The translations under genes and the position numbers were made by a program. From contig CAYZUS010000005.1 of assembly GCA_964481885.1 (NCBI GenBank), positions 1 through 64,000 on the forward strand: a stretch of 64,000 nucleotides of DNA. Direction: 5' to 3'. Each line of letters opens with the position of its first letter. Position 1 is the first letter of the stretch. The notes below the pieces were generated by a model. The model had not been told where the DNA came from, did not search any database, and worked only from the letters and a program-made list of their open reading frames with translations. This stretch comes from Fen731 sp964481885 (GTDB taxonomy: Bacteria; Actinomycetota; Humimicrobiia; Humimicrobiales; Humimicrobiaceae). This document shows, piece by piece, positions 18,050 through 27,775 of this stretch.

Positions 18050-19066
18050 TTAGTCTATCTTTCCAAGTATCCTGTTACGTCGCTTGATATCAAGTATAGT
18101 GGCAAGTATCATAATAACTCCAAGCACAACAGACTGCATGTTTAAGTTTATCTGAAGAAGTATCAGTATGTTGCCAATAACCTGCATCATAATTACACCG
18201 ATTAACAAGCCAATCATTGAACCGGCGCCGCCAATAAGGCTGATTCCACCTATGGCCACAGCAGCAATAGCCTGAAGCTCCCATCCCATGCCCCATACCG
18301 GGTTACCCATAGCTTCTTTTGCAGTTAAAAATACGGCGGCCAGGCCAATCATAACTCCGCTTATAATAAACATGGTAATTTTGATGGTATCTGTGTTAAT
18401 ACCTGAAAGCCTCGCCACATTTGGATTATCACCTGTTGCATATATTTTTCGCCCATAGGCAGTTTTCTTTAGAATAAGCTGAAATACTATAATCAGCGCA
18501 ATAAAGACAAAGAAATTCCAGCTCATAAACAAAGGCTCTGCCTGTCCAAAATGCAAAAATATAGCAGAACCCGGTGCAGGTGAAATCTCAACCGGACGGC
18601 TGTATGTCATTGTCCTTGCCAGACCCCTGGCAATAAACAGCATCGCAATGGTTGTAAGAAATGAACTGATTTTTAGTTTGACAACAACCAATCCACTGAT
18701 TGTCGACAGGGCTACACAAAGTAAAATTGTCAGCAATATGGCGAGTACAAGCGGAATATGCCATGTAGTGGCGGCAACTGCAAAGAATGTGCAGGCCAAA
18801 GCAACAATGGCTCCTATTGAAACATCGAAATTGCCTGTCATTATTATAAGAGCCTCACCGATGGCTACAAGTCCCCACATTGACATTCTTCTGCCGATTG
18901 CGGCCAGGTTTAATGGTGTTACAAAGCCCGGATTAAAGCTGATAGCTACAATAATCAAAATCAGAACAGGAAGAATAGTGTTAACTTCCTGTATGTCAAA
19001 AATCTTCTTGATAATTCTCAAACCGGCATTTCCGGTTTTAACATTTTTTAATTCTGAATCTGCCAA
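18050..19066 (-). CDS. Ribose-type ABC transporter permease
   Basis: 338 residues, TTG start with AAAGGAG nine bases upstream. RbsC-family membrane protein (TGNFDVSIGAIVAL, PNVARLSGINTDTIKI, GGISLIGGAGS). Differs clearly from the neighbouring permease, so the transporter uses a heterodimeric channel rather than the RbsC homodimer. 36-base spacings on both sides place it in the operon with the ATPase and second permease. Confidence 0.93.
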   Translation of the reverse strand: MADSELKNVKTGNAGLRIIKKIFDIQEVNTILPVLILIIVAISFNPGFVTPLNLAAIGRRMSMWGLVAIGEALIIMTGNFDVSIGAIVALACTFFAVAATTWHIPLVLAILLTILLCVALSTISGLVVVKLKISSFLTTIAMLFIARGLARTMTYSRPVEISPAPGSAIFLHFGQAEPLFMSWNFFVFIALIIVFQLILKKTAYGRKIYATGDNPNVARLSGINTDTIKITMFIISGVMIGLAAVFLTAKEAMGNPVWGMGWELQAIAAVAIGGISLIGGAGSMIGLLIGVIMMQVIGNILILLQINLNMQSVVLGVIMILATILDIKRRNRILGKID

Positions 19067-19102
19067 TACTTGTTTCTCCTTTACTCCTGCTTTAAGTATA
19101 TA

Positions 19103-20614
19103 TTAAGCAAAGCATTTAACCATTACAGTTTCCTGCGTCGCTTCACTTTTTGAAAGCTCGCCCACTGTTTTTCCATGGGCAAGTATTACGAAGCGGTCAC
19201 ACATGGCTAAAAGCTCAGGCAGCTCTGAGGACACCATAATGATAGATATCCCGGTACCTGCCATGGTGTTGATAAGGTTATAAATCTCATTTTTGGACCC
19301 CACATCAATACCTTTGGTAGGTTCGTCCAGCAGCAATATCTTGGGATCAGTATTAAGTGACTTGGAAATAACAACCTTCTGCTGATTTCCACCCGACAGG
19401 GTGGCCACCATTGTGTCATAATTAGGTGCCTTGATGCTTAATTTGGCCATAAATGTATGTGCCACATTGCTTTCTTTTTTACTGCTTATAAATAAACCGC
19501 TGACAATCTTTTTTAAATTCGTCAGTACGATATTATGTTTGATATTTGCCAGCATTAAAAGCCCGTTTGCTTTCCTGTCTTCTGTTACCAGACAGAGTCC
19601 GTTTCTGATGGCATCGCTGCTGCTTTTGATTTTAACCTCTTTGCCTTCAATAAATATCTTTCCTGATTTTATTGGATACTCACCAAAAAGCGCGCTTAAT
19701 GTCTCGGTCCTTCCTGCCCCTACAAGACCCACAAGCCCCAGCACCTCGCATTTTTTCAGGCTGAAACTAACATTTTCTATCAGATTTTTATTTTTAATCT
19801 TGGGATGTTCAACAGTCAGGTTCTCAACACGAAGTATTTCCTCACCTGTCTGGACATTTCTAGACGGGTACATGCTTGTTATGGTACGGCCCACCATGTC
19901 TGTAACAATTTTACTTTCATTATATTGTGCGCTCTCATAAGTGGCAATATTTGCGCCGTCACGCAATATTACAACCCTGTCAGTAAGTTCCACTATTTCT
20001 TCAAGTTTATGCGTGACAAATATAATGCTTCTGCCTCCGGCCTTAAACTCTCTAACTATCTCAAAAAGGTTGTCAACATCGTCTTTTGCCAGTGCTGTAG
20101 TAGGCTCGTCAAGTATCAGGATGTGTGGATCCCAGGAAAGGGCCCTTGCAATCATTAATAACTGTTTCTGTCCTATGCTCAGCATTCTTACGCGTGTTTT
20201 GACACCCAGATTTATTTTTCTTTGCTCTAAAAACTCAGCCGCTCTTTTTACAACTTCACCTGGATTTGTAAAAGCGCTTTTATCTTTGGTCAGATGACCT
20301 ACAAAAATATTTTCCGCAACAGTCAGATCTTCCATGACATTTATTTCCTGCGGAACAAAACCTATGCCCTTAAGAAGAGCGTCGTGAGGTGAATGAAGAT
20401 GAACTTCCTCACCGTTTACCAGTATTTTACCTTCAAAAGTACCCGAAACATATACTCCGTTTATGACTTTGAGTATTGTGGATTTTCCGGCACCGTTTTC
20501 TCCAATGAGCCCCAGTATTTCTCCGTTTTTAACGCTCATGGATACATTGTTTAATGCCCTGACAGCTATAAAATCTTTTGTTATGTTTTGCGCTTCCAAC
20601 ACATACTGCGCCAT
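19103..20614 (-). CDS. Sugar ABC transporter ATPase, two nucleotide-binding domains
   Basis: 503 residues with tandem ABC cassettes as in RbsA/MglA. First cassette has a complete Walker A (GENGAGKST), the MLSIGQKQ signature region and LILDEPTTAL Walker B; the second has a degenerate Walker A (GLVGAGRTE) but LSGGNQQKV and LLLDEPTKGID, which is usual for this family. Powers uptake through the two permeases. GAGGAG lies upstream of the ATG. A strong stem-loop separates it from the binding-protein gene. Confidence 0.95.
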   Translation of the reverse strand: MAQYVLEAQNITKDFIAVRALNNVSMSVKNGEILGLIGENGAGKSTILKVINGVYVSGTFEGKILVNGEEVHLHSPHDALLKGIGFVPQEINVMEDLTVAENIFVGHLTKDKSAFTNPGEVVKRAAEFLEQRKINLGVKTRVRMLSIGQKQLLMIARALSWDPHILILDEPTTALAKDDVDNLFEIVREFKAGGRSIIFVTHKLEEIVELTDRVVILRDGANIATYESAQYNESKIVTDMVGRTITSMYPSRNVQTGEEILRVENLTVEHPKIKNKNLIENVSFSLKKCEVLGLVGLVGAGRTETLSALFGEYPIKSGKIFIEGKEVKIKSSSDAIRNGLCLVTEDRKANGLLMLANIKHNIVLTNLKKIVSGLFISSKKESNVAHTFMAKLSIKAPNYDTMVATLSGGNQQKVVISKSLNTDPKILLLDEPTKGIDVGSKNEIYNLINTMAGTGISIIMVSSELPELLAMCDRFVILAHGKTVGELSKSEATQETVMVKCFA

Positions 20615-20639
20615 ACCTTTTATCTCCTCTCAGAATATA

Positions 20640-20679
20640 TCTTTTGTGGCGGGTCTTAATTTGGACCCACCACAAAAGA
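20640..20679 (-). promoter_or_regulatory. Intercistronic stem-loop between binding protein and ATPase genes
   Basis: Arms at 20640-20655 and 20664-20679 pair over 16 positions (one G-U pair in the minus-strand RNA) around an eight-base loop. No U-run follows on the minus strand; the next bases lead into the ribosome site of the ATPase gene. It therefore looks like an mRNA-stabilising or partial-attenuation hairpin, of the kind that lets binding proteins be made in excess over membrane components. Confidence 0.75.
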
Positions 20680-20722
20680 CTCATTTCTTCAGATTAAAGT
20701 TTATTTAATAATCAACAATAAC

Positions 20723-21796
20723 CTATTTAACGTTTTTCATGCCTTCGTCAACTTTGTCATTTATTGCATAGTAGTCAGCAACATTTTCTTTAGTTACGAG
20801 CGGTGATGGCATTATGTTATCAAACGGAACTGTTCCGCCACGGAGGATAGTATCAAGCATTTCAGCAGCTTTTGCGAATTCTTCAAACAAAGGCTGAGCG
20901 ACAACTGCATACATATCGCCGGATTTTACCAAGTCAAGATTAACACGGCTGTAGTCCATTGCAATTGCACAGATTTTCTTGCCTGTGTTCTTCTGAGCGC
21001 CTGCCCATGTTGAAGGACCAGCGCCTGTGGTTGAGAATGCGCCTGTAATGTCAGGATTAGCCTGCATAATAGCTGTTGCTATCTGGATTGAAGATGGTAC
21101 GTCAAATCCTTCAACTGCAGCAGGAAGAACGTTAACATCCGGGAATTTTTCTTTCATTGTTTTAATGAATGAATTAGCTGCCAAATCCTCTGTAGGATTA
21201 AAGCTTCCTTCGGTTACTGCAACTGTTCCTTTTCCACCAATCTGCTCGCCAATAGCCATTGCTGCTGCTGCGCCGTATTCAATAGCTGAACATGCTGCCC
21301 AAGCTGTAAGGCCTGGATATTTTGCTACCATGTCGCCCTGAACTGCTGTGTGGCCTGTTACAACAGGAATGCCCTGATCTGAATATTTCTTTACATACTG
21401 TGCAGTAGATTCATCAAACAGATACTGGCAGAGGCCCTGTACCTTAAGTGATGCCATGCCTGCTTCCAAGAGGCCGTACTGTTTCGGAGCATCTGCTTCA
21501 TCCGGTGCAAGCAGAATAGGTTCGTAACCAAGTTCGGTTGCTCTTACCATGAATCCTGCGATCATGATTCTTACTACAGGATGCACTTTCAAGAATATTC
21601 CTATTGCGATCGGGTGATCTTTAGGATTGTATTCAACTGCAGCATCTGCAGCTGCGGTTGTTGTGGCTGTTGCTGCCTTGCAGGCAGTGCCGGCAAAAAC
21701 AAGCGGAATTGCGATAAGCAAAACCAATAATATTGACAGAAATCTTTTCATTTTGTTCTCCTTTAATGATTGTAATGATTTTGTAAAATTTGACAT
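20723..21796 (-). CDS. Sugar-binding lipoprotein of the ABC importer
   Basis: 357 residues from the ATG at 21796; type-I periplasmic-binding fold of the ribose/galactose group. The signal region MKRFLSILLVLLIAIPL is followed by the lipobox FAGTAC with C39 as the lipidated residue. Two starts are both well placed: ATG 21796 (GAGGAGGTG upstream) and the internal ATG 21751 (AAAGGAG seven bases upstream), which would give an ordinary-length signal peptide of 23 residues before the Cys. I cannot choose between them. After the Cys comes an A/T-rich linker, then the ligand-binding domains. First gene of the transporter operon. Confidence 0.93.
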   Translation of the reverse strand: MSNFTKSLQSLKENKMKRFLSILLVLLIAIPLVFAGTACKAATATTTAAADAAVEYNPKDHPIAIGIFLKVHPVVRIMIAGFMVRATELGYEPILLAPDEADAPKQYGLLEAGMASLKVQGLCQYLFDESTAQYVKKYSDQGIPVVTGHTAVQGDMVAKYPGLTAWAACSAIEYGAAAAMAIGEQIGGKGTVAVTEGSFNPTEDLAANSFIKTMKEKFPDVNVLPAAVEGFDVPSSIQIATAIMQANPDITGAFSTTGAGPSTWAGAQKNTGKKICAIAMDYSRVNLDLVKSGDMYAVVAQPLFEEFAKAAEMLDTILRGGTVPFDNIMPSPLVTKENVADYYAINDKVDEGMKNVK

Positions 21797-22552
21797 TTAT
21801 TCACCTCCTCTTTTTTTAAGCGTTCCTCCCTTAATACCTTATAAAACCCTAATAATATTTTAATAGAATTGACTATTTAATACTATTTAAAAAAAGATTT
21901 TATAAAAATATCAAGAGTTGTTAAAAATGTTTAAACTGGCTATTGTCTTCCTGTTTTAGCCTTACTCTTCAGAACTTTCAGACTTTAGACGGTCCTTTAA
22001 TAACTTCAAAAACAGACTGTAAACATTTGAAATTATATTTTAGTAAAATAAAAAATACTTATCGATTGATATCTTACACATAATACCTGGGTAACCCAGT
22101 TACTAAACAATTCTATTACTTTATTTCAAAATGTCAATTGTTTATAAATTTATCCTGCTGCAAGGTTCCTGCATTCTTCTTTAACTATGACTTTTCCAAA
22201 TTGGCGCTACCCTCTGAGAATGCCTCGCCATAATATTTTTTGATAATCTATACCTGAAGTTTTATTGATTAACCGGGGTTTTAATTTTATTTGCCTTACC
22301 ACTCTTTACAATATCACCTGCCGTAAAAAAATAGCTTTTGATATTTAAGTATTTTATATCTGAAATTGTAAATTGTCAACAATTTACAATTTAAATAAAG
22401 CAACCCTATCGCTGGCTTTAAAATAATTCTGCGCATGTGCCCTTAAAGCAGCTCCATGTCTATTTTATAAAACAACTCCAAGACTGTTGTTGTAAAACAA
22501 TTAAAGGTTTACTTTTAACTATCCTCTGGTCCATGCATTGCATAATGCGGTC
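21797..22552. other. 756-base spacer upstream of the ABC transporter operon
   Basis: No gene of credible length on either strand. It is very AT-rich near the binding-protein gene, as expected for a promoter region. It holds a perfect long inverted repeat at 22363-22392 (listed separately). Short protein-like stretches on the minus strand around 22160-22260 are interrupted by stops and could be decayed coding sequence; I recognise nothing. Confidence 0.5.
22361..22392. promoter_or_regulatory. Perfect inverted repeat, probable GntR/FadR-type operator
   Basis: Arms 22363-22376 and 22379-22392 are perfect 14-base complements with a two-base centre (CA). The core is ATTGTCAACAAT. The 23 bases at 22361-22383 match those at 56761-56783, in front of the FadR-type regulator gene, at 22 positions. 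FadR-subfamily operators often have such short-spaced A/T-rich arms. It sits about 570 bases before the binding-protein gene and 160 bases after the URO-D-like gene. An AT-rich hairpin terminator is a less likely reading because there is no U-tract. Confidence 0.6.
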
Positions 22553-23671
22553 CTATCTGTAAATCATTGCCGCTTCATACATTGTTACAATATTTTCCGG
22601 CGGAGTGTCTTCCTGTATATTGTGCCCCGGGCCAAATACGTATCCACTTCTGCCCATGACGCTCATCATTCTCTTCACTTCCGCAATTATCTCATCTTTT
22701 GTGCCGCTGGGCAGTACATACTGCTCATCCATCCCGCCCCAAAATGCGGCCCTGCCGCAGTATTTCTGCATCAGTGTTTCCGGTGCCATTTTGGCGGCCC
22801 TGGTCTGAAGAGGATTAAAAATATCCACGCCCGCATCTATAAGGTCATCCATTAAAGGCTCTATAGAACCACAGCAGTGCAGCATTATTTTAATGTCTGC
22901 CTTTTCGTGAATGAATGCAAATATTTTTTTATGGTATGGTTTTATGACTGTCCTGTAAGTCTCGGCAGACATCTGCGGCCTGTCCTGCATGCCCAGATCA
23001 TCAGCATAGCCTATTGCCGCGGCATATTTTCCAACTTCATTTAAGTAATTGCCAAAGAATCTTTTTTGCAGCTCCAATAATCTTTCGTACAAGTCGGACA
23101 GGAATTCACGATTCAGGAGCAGATCGCAGCCCAAATTTTCATAACCCCTTATTTTCTGAGATGTTTCATAGAACCCGGGAACGCCAAAATCTGCAAAAAC
23201 AGCATAGTCACTGTTGTTAAACATGTCTTTGGCTCTTTGCTTTAAGCCTGAGTAGAGTTCCGGCATATCCGGGTCGGGCATCACAAGTTTGTCAAGGTCT
23301 TTACTGTCCGGGGTGTCTGCGTAGGCAAGAGGGCTGTAATAGACATCAAAATACTCATGGGGAAGCGCTTTTTTATACCTGATTCCAAAGCCACCTTCAT
23401 ATTTGTTGTCTTTTATATCAGGTGGAATGACATTTAATCCCACGCGCCTTACATCTGACCCGAATTTCTGCATTATTTCTTCACATGGCTCCACGGTCCC
23501 CATCGTATAGTCTATGATGGGGTCATTATCGCTACTTATGCCCAGATATCTTTTTAACCTCCTGTGCGCATTTAGATCCATGCATGTCACAATGGTTGCG
23601 CCAAGATCCAATGGAGTTTTGTCGGCTTCTTTTAAATTGAGCACTCTTATTACTCGTTCCCTGGATTTCAT
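22553..23671 (-). CDS. URO-D-like (MtaA-related) protein D
   Basis: 372 residues; GGGAG before the ATG. Shows the LHCCGSI motif (His-x-Cys-Gly), FWGGMDEQYVLPSG and GYVFGPGHNIQ blocks. Residues corresponding to the last zinc Cys of MtaA are replaced by GPGH. The start codon follows directly on the kinase stop (no spacer), so translation is probably coupled. Last gene of the operon that begins with URO-D-like E at 28957. Confidence 0.82.
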   Translation of the reverse strand: MKSRERVIRVLNLKEADKTPLDLGATIVTCMDLNAHRRLKRYLGISSDNDPIIDYTMGTVEPCEEIMQKFGSDVRRVGLNVIPPDIKDNKYEGGFGIRYKKALPHEYFDVYYSPLAYADTPDSKDLDKLVMPDPDMPELYSGLKQRAKDMFNNSDYAVFADFGVPGFYETSQKIRGYENLGCDLLLNREFLSDLYERLLELQKRFFGNYLNEVGKYAAAIGYADDLGMQDRPQMSAETYRTVIKPYHKKIFAFIHEKADIKIMLHCCGSIEPLMDDLIDAGVDIFNPLQTRAAKMAPETLMQKYCGRAAFWGGMDEQYVLPSGTKDEIIAEVKRMMSVMGRSGYVFGPGHNIQEDTPPENIVTMYEAAMIYR

Positions 23672-25165
23672 TTACATCTCCCTTAATTTTTTTAATGAAG
23701 GATAAAGCTGTGCATACATGGTTTTTTGTTTTTCATAGCTTTCAGACACCTTGCTGTCAGGCTTGTATTCTACACTAATTTTTACCGTCTTTTGAACTGC
23801 ATCAGCACAATCCTTATATATGCCTGTTGCTATCCCCGCAAGCATTGCTGCTCCTCTGCATACTGATGACTGTGCGCTATCCATTGTATAAAATGTCCTT
23901 CCGGTTATGTCTGCTCTCAGCTGGACTGAAAATGGCCATCTGGCATTTCCTCCGCTGATCCTGACAGACTTAAATTCCCCGCATACCTGTGCAAGTGCGG
24001 CAGCATTGAGGCCAAGCTCACAGGCGAGCCCTTCATATACGGCTTTAAAAAACTTATGACGCGAAAAGTCCGGTGTGATCCCGTACAACGCACCTCTGGC
24101 ACGCATATCCCAGTATGGGTTACATGAACCTATAAGATGTGGCGTTATGCAGACTCCTGTAGGAGTTTTATCCAGTTTTCGGGAAATATAAAGATACTCC
24201 GAAATGCCTTCCTCTGCGGCCTTTTGCCTGTCCTCGTAGCAGAATTCGTCGACAAACCAGCTTGTTGCCAACCCTGCCGGGAAAAATGCAAGAGTGACAT
24301 ATTTTCCTTCAGCAACATGGCAGTAGGAATTCAGGTTATAACGGTAGGCAGTATCATTGTTTTTAGGCAGGTCAGATATTGCTGCCAGGCATTCAAACGT
24401 TCCTGCAGAATCAGACACCTGGCCCTCGTTTATTGCGCCGCATCCAAGCGCTGCCAGCGGCTGGTCGTGCCCTCCCACCACTGCTTTCACGCCTTTTTTC
24501 AGGCCCAGCATTGCTGCAGTATTGCTGTCAATTTTTCCTGCTGTTGTTCCGGAAGGCACACATTCGGGCATCGTATTTATGTTTATGCCTGCCTCTTTTA
24601 ATATTTCACCTGACCAGGTGTGGCTTTTAATATCAAGTGCCATGGTTCTGGATGCAAGTGAATAATCTATAAGAGGTTTAAGGCCCAATCTTCCCAGTAT
24701 GTAATCCTGCGGACTTAAAAACATGGCTGCCCGTGAAAAGACATCCGGCCTGTTATTCTTAAGCCACATTATCTTGTTGACACTAAACATCGGGTGCAAA
24801 GGCACTCCTGTTATTTCATACAGTTTTCTTTTGCCCAGGCTGCCTTCCCAGGATTCGGATTCTTTAACTGCGCGGTTGTCGGAATTCATTACCGCAGAAT
24901 AAACGGGCCTGAGGTCCCTGCCAACAGGAATATAAGTCTCACCATGTGAAGCTGCGCATATTGCTTCTATGTCCGGAACTTCTGCAGCGACAGCTTTAAT
25001 TACCTTCATGGCAGCCTGCCATATTGCCTCAGCATCTGCTTCCGCAGAATTTCCATCCCATACTGTCTCAAACGCTTCCTGCGCCTCTGAAATGGTTTTG
25101 CCCTCTTCATCAAAGACCGCCCCTTTTATACTGCTTGAACCCAGGTCCAAACCGAGCAGCGCCAT
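23672..25165 (-). CDS. FGGY-family carbohydrate kinase
   Basis: 497 residues with the two actin-like ATPase domains of xylulo-, fuculo- and gluconokinases. Phosphate loop GLDLGSSSIKGAVFD at 5-19; catalytic Asp D234 in GGHDQPLAALG; second-domain block RISGGNARWPFSVQLRAD. Phosphorylates a sugar or polyol in the cytoplasm. The partner L-fucose-isomerase-like enzyme two genes upstream points to a ketose such as fuculose, rhamnulose, xylulose or ribulose as substrate; which one is not predictable. Confidence 0.92.
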   Translation of the reverse strand: MALLGLDLGSSSIKGAVFDEEGKTISEAQEAFETVWDGNSAEADAEAIWQAAMKVIKAVAAEVPDIEAICAASHGETYIPVGRDLRPVYSAVMNSDNRAVKESESWEGSLGKRKLYEITGVPLHPMFSVNKIMWLKNNRPDVFSRAAMFLSPQDYILGRLGLKPLIDYSLASRTMALDIKSHTWSGEILKEAGININTMPECVPSGTTAGKIDSNTAAMLGLKKGVKAVVGGHDQPLAALGCGAINEGQVSDSAGTFECLAAISDLPKNNDTAYRYNLNSYCHVAEGKYVTLAFFPAGLATSWFVDEFCYEDRQKAAEEGISEYLYISRKLDKTPTGVCITPHLIGSCNPYWDMRARGALYGITPDFSRHKFFKAVYEGLACELGLNAAALAQVCGEFKSVRISGGNARWPFSVQLRADITGRTFYTMDSAQSSVCRGAAMLAGIATGIYKDCADAVQKTVKISVEYKPDSKVSESYEKQKTMYAQLYPSLKKLREM

Positions 25166-25184
25166 ATATTCTTACCTTTCATTT

Positions 25185-26237
25185 TTAGTCCAGTGTAAAC
25201 ATTATCTTAAAAAAGTACTCTTTTTTTCCTTCAATAAATTCCCTGAACACTTTGATTATTTCGGTTACAGGGAAATGATGGGTTATCATGCCCTTTGTGC
25301 TTATGCTGCCGCTACTCAGATACTTTATCATATCCCGGTAGTCCTGTGGCACATACATGGTGGTGCCGGAAAGCCGCAGTTCATGCTGAACGAAATCCGG
25401 CAGGTGCGGGATGGCATAATTCATCTGAAGAACGCCCACCATTACAATGCGTGAGCCTCTCTTTGCCATCAGTATTATCTCTTCCAGGATTTCGCCTTTC
25501 TGTCCCACACAGTCAAAAAAAACGTCCACTGCTTTGGAACTTCCAATAAGCCTCTCCAGGCCCGCAGTGATCTTTTCCGTGGAAGCATTTATCACACCGT
25601 CTGCGCCAAGGGATTTTGCAAGTTCCAGGCGTTTTTCATCAATATCAGCAATATACACCCTGGATGCCCCAAGTACTTTAACGCTCTGCATGGCAAATAA
25701 ACCTATGGGTCCTGCGCCCACAATTAAAACGGTATCTCCTTTTTTAATCTCGCCCCTCTTTGCCGCATGGTAAGCCACGCAAGCCGGCTCTATCATTGCC
25801 GCATCATCCATGGAAAGATTATCCGGTATGGGGATTGCCATAACTGCAGGCATCACTTTAAACTCACAATGCGCGCCGTCTGCTTCGGCCCCGGTACAGC
25901 GCAGCTCTTCACAGAAATTAAATGTTTCTGTTTTGCACTGGCTGCACTTTCCACAGACAAGATGTGGTATGACTGCCACTCTCTGGCCGACTGACAGATT
26001 TGTAACACCTTCCCCGAGCTTTGCTATCTCACCGGCAAATTCATGCCCCATCACCAGCGGATAGCTGACATAGGGATGCTTGCCATAATAAATAGTCGCA
26101 TCGGAGCCGCATAGCCCTATGCGCCGCACTTTAATCAATACCTCGTCTTTGCCGGGTAAAGGAATTTCCCTGTACCCTTCCTCCAAAACCATCGGGCTTT
26201 TTAATGTAACACAATACATCCTGTTGTTATCGGCCAT
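25185..26237 (-). CDS. Zinc-dependent alcohol/polyol dehydrogenase (MDR family)
   Basis: 350 residues. Catalytic zinc Cys and His-Glu (GLCGSD, GHEFAG), structural zinc Cys lobe (CGKCSQCKTETFNFC) and GAGPIG coenzyme loop are intact. Sorbitol/threonine-dehydrogenase type. Starts three bases after the FucI-like stop and ends 19 bases before the kinase, so it belongs to one operon for isomerisation, oxidation and phosphorylation of a sugar or polyol. Confidence 0.92.
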   Translation of the reverse strand: MADNNRMYCVTLKSPMVLEEGYREIPLPGKDEVLIKVRRIGLCGSDATIYYGKHPYVSYPLVMGHEFAGEIAKLGEGVTNLSVGQRVAVIPHLVCGKCSQCKTETFNFCEELRCTGAEADGAHCEFKVMPAVMAIPIPDNLSMDDAAMIEPACVAYHAAKRGEIKKGDTVLIVGAGPIGLFAMQSVKVLGASRVYIADIDEKRLELAKSLGADGVINASTEKITAGLERLIGSSKAVDVFFDCVGQKGEILEEIILMAKRGSRIVMVGVLQMNYAIPHLPDFVQHELRLSGTTMYVPQDYRDMIKYLSSGSISTKGMITHHFPVTEIIKVFREFIEGKKEYFFKIMFTLD

Positions 26238-26240
26238 GGC

Positions 26241-27668
26241 TTATGCTCCCCTGACTGCTTTGATCCCCAGGAATTTACAGAACATTTCCAGCGCGTCAGC
26301 CACCTTCGGGTCATGTATCAGGGTCCCGTGATGGATTATACCGTTTTCTATCATCTTGTTTTCCCAGTCAAACACATCATTAACTTTCACCCAGCCATAT
26401 GCTCCTCTTACAAAAGGTTCTATATCAACGATTTCGCCGGTGCCAAAAAACATGGTGTACTCTCCTTCGTACTCAACCATCCTGGCACAGGTGACAGGAC
26501 CTGATTTGAGTTTGAATTCCAATGCTCCATGGCATGTTGGACACCATTGCACCATTCGTTCATTTCTCATAAGTCTGGATTTGCAGGACTCGTCCCGCAG
26601 ACTGGGTGCAGCATTTCCGCAATGCCATGCCAGCCATATATTTTCCTCTGTCGGGTGGAGATCGGTCCAGTCTATGAAATCAGGCTTTGCCTCGCCCAGT
26701 GCCGCACAGTAGATTGCCCACATTGTGGCAGCCCCAAGAAGGTCGACTTCACATGCTGTTATGATGCCCTTATCATTTAAGCGCCCAAAAGTGGAGCATG
26801 CAGATATTCCATATACTTCCTGTATCCTTGTCCAGCAGTTTACCGCCATGGCAGACACACCAAGTTCCTTCTGGATATTCATAAGGGAAAGCTCATATCT
26901 TGCCTGGGTTATTATGTCCTTGTCTGTACATCCGTCAGATATTTCGCCGGCCCCTTTTCTTATTTCATCGGCTATTTTTAAAACCTGCGGGTCATCAGGC
27001 AATACTTCGTCAAGTTTTTTAAAAGCTGTTGCAAGATCCATTGGTATGACCATCTGGGAGAATTTGCGCTGCATGTTTTCTTCACTCCAGAACTGAGATT
27101 CAAAGAGCTGCGGCCTTGCGCCAATCTGGCCAAACCTTGCGCCTTTAAACCTGCTGACCGCACTTACTGCCCTTACAAATATGCTCAGATTGTCTGTAAA
27201 ATATGCATCTTCAGGATTGCAGGTATTTATATGAACGAATGTAAAACCTCTGCGCTTGATTGCTGAGCAGGTCATAAACTGCCCGCACCAGGTATCAGTC
27301 AGGCGAACGCCTTCGGCGGTATAAGGACCGCTTCTTGTGCAAAAGTGAAGAATGGGCATATTTTTATTTGGAAGGCCGCTTAAAAAAGCACCCACCGCAA
27401 CTTCCATTCCAAATGTCATATTACCTATAATAAGGCCCTGCACTCCCTGTTCAAGAAAAAATTTCAATACTTTATCAGCATCGCCAATATCATTTACACA
27501 ACCATTGCCTGTCATTTCTTTTGAAGGAACAACAAGGTCAATACCGGGTATTTTTTCAAGTACTGCCACACATCTGTCCCGCATTTTGTAGGCCCATTTG
27601 CCGTAAGTATCATTGCCATCCCACGCATCCCAGTTTGAAGGTATAAAGCCGATTTTTGTTTTAAACAT
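26241..27668 (-). CDS. L-fucose/arabinose isomerase-like protein
   Basis: 475 residues; AAGGAGGG before the ATG. The fold is that of FucI/AraA-type ketol isomerases: an N-terminal receiver-like domain, and a C-terminal domain with probable manganese ligands Glu (ACEVDLLGA), Asp (DWTDLH) and His (AWHCGNAAP). These isomerases turn an aldose into its ketose. It is shorter than FucI (about 590 residues) and belongs to the group of FucI-related proteins of unknown substrate. Sits between URO-D-like E and the ADH. Confidence 0.85.
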   Translation of the reverse strand: MFKTKIGFIPSNWDAWDGNDTYGKWAYKMRDRCVAVLEKIPGIDLVVPSKEMTGNGCVNDIGDADKVLKFFLEQGVQGLIIGNMTFGMEVAVGAFLSGLPNKNMPILHFCTRSGPYTAEGVRLTDTWCGQFMTCSAIKRRGFTFVHINTCNPEDAYFTDNLSIFVRAVSAVSRFKGARFGQIGARPQLFESQFWSEENMQRKFSQMVIPMDLATAFKKLDEVLPDDPQVLKIADEIRKGAGEISDGCTDKDIITQARYELSLMNIQKELGVSAMAVNCWTRIQEVYGISACSTFGRLNDKGIITACEVDLLGAATMWAIYCAALGEAKPDFIDWTDLHPTEENIWLAWHCGNAAPSLRDESCKSRLMRNERMVQWCPTCHGALEFKLKSGPVTCARMVEYEGEYTMFFGTGEIVDIEPFVRGAYGWVKVNDVFDWENKMIENGIIHHGTLIHDPKVADALEMFCKFLGIKAVRGA

Positions 27669-27775
27669 AGTTCCCTCCTTGCAGGTATATTAAACTTTTT
27701 ATTTATTCTTGCCGGATCGCTTAACCAGTTTTTATTATTCCATATGTGCTTGCCCGGGCATTATGATGAACTTTG

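Noticed and set aside
22160..22260. Decayed gene in the spacer before the ABC operon
   Set aside because: Short protein-like stretches are broken by stops in every frame and match nothing I recognise.
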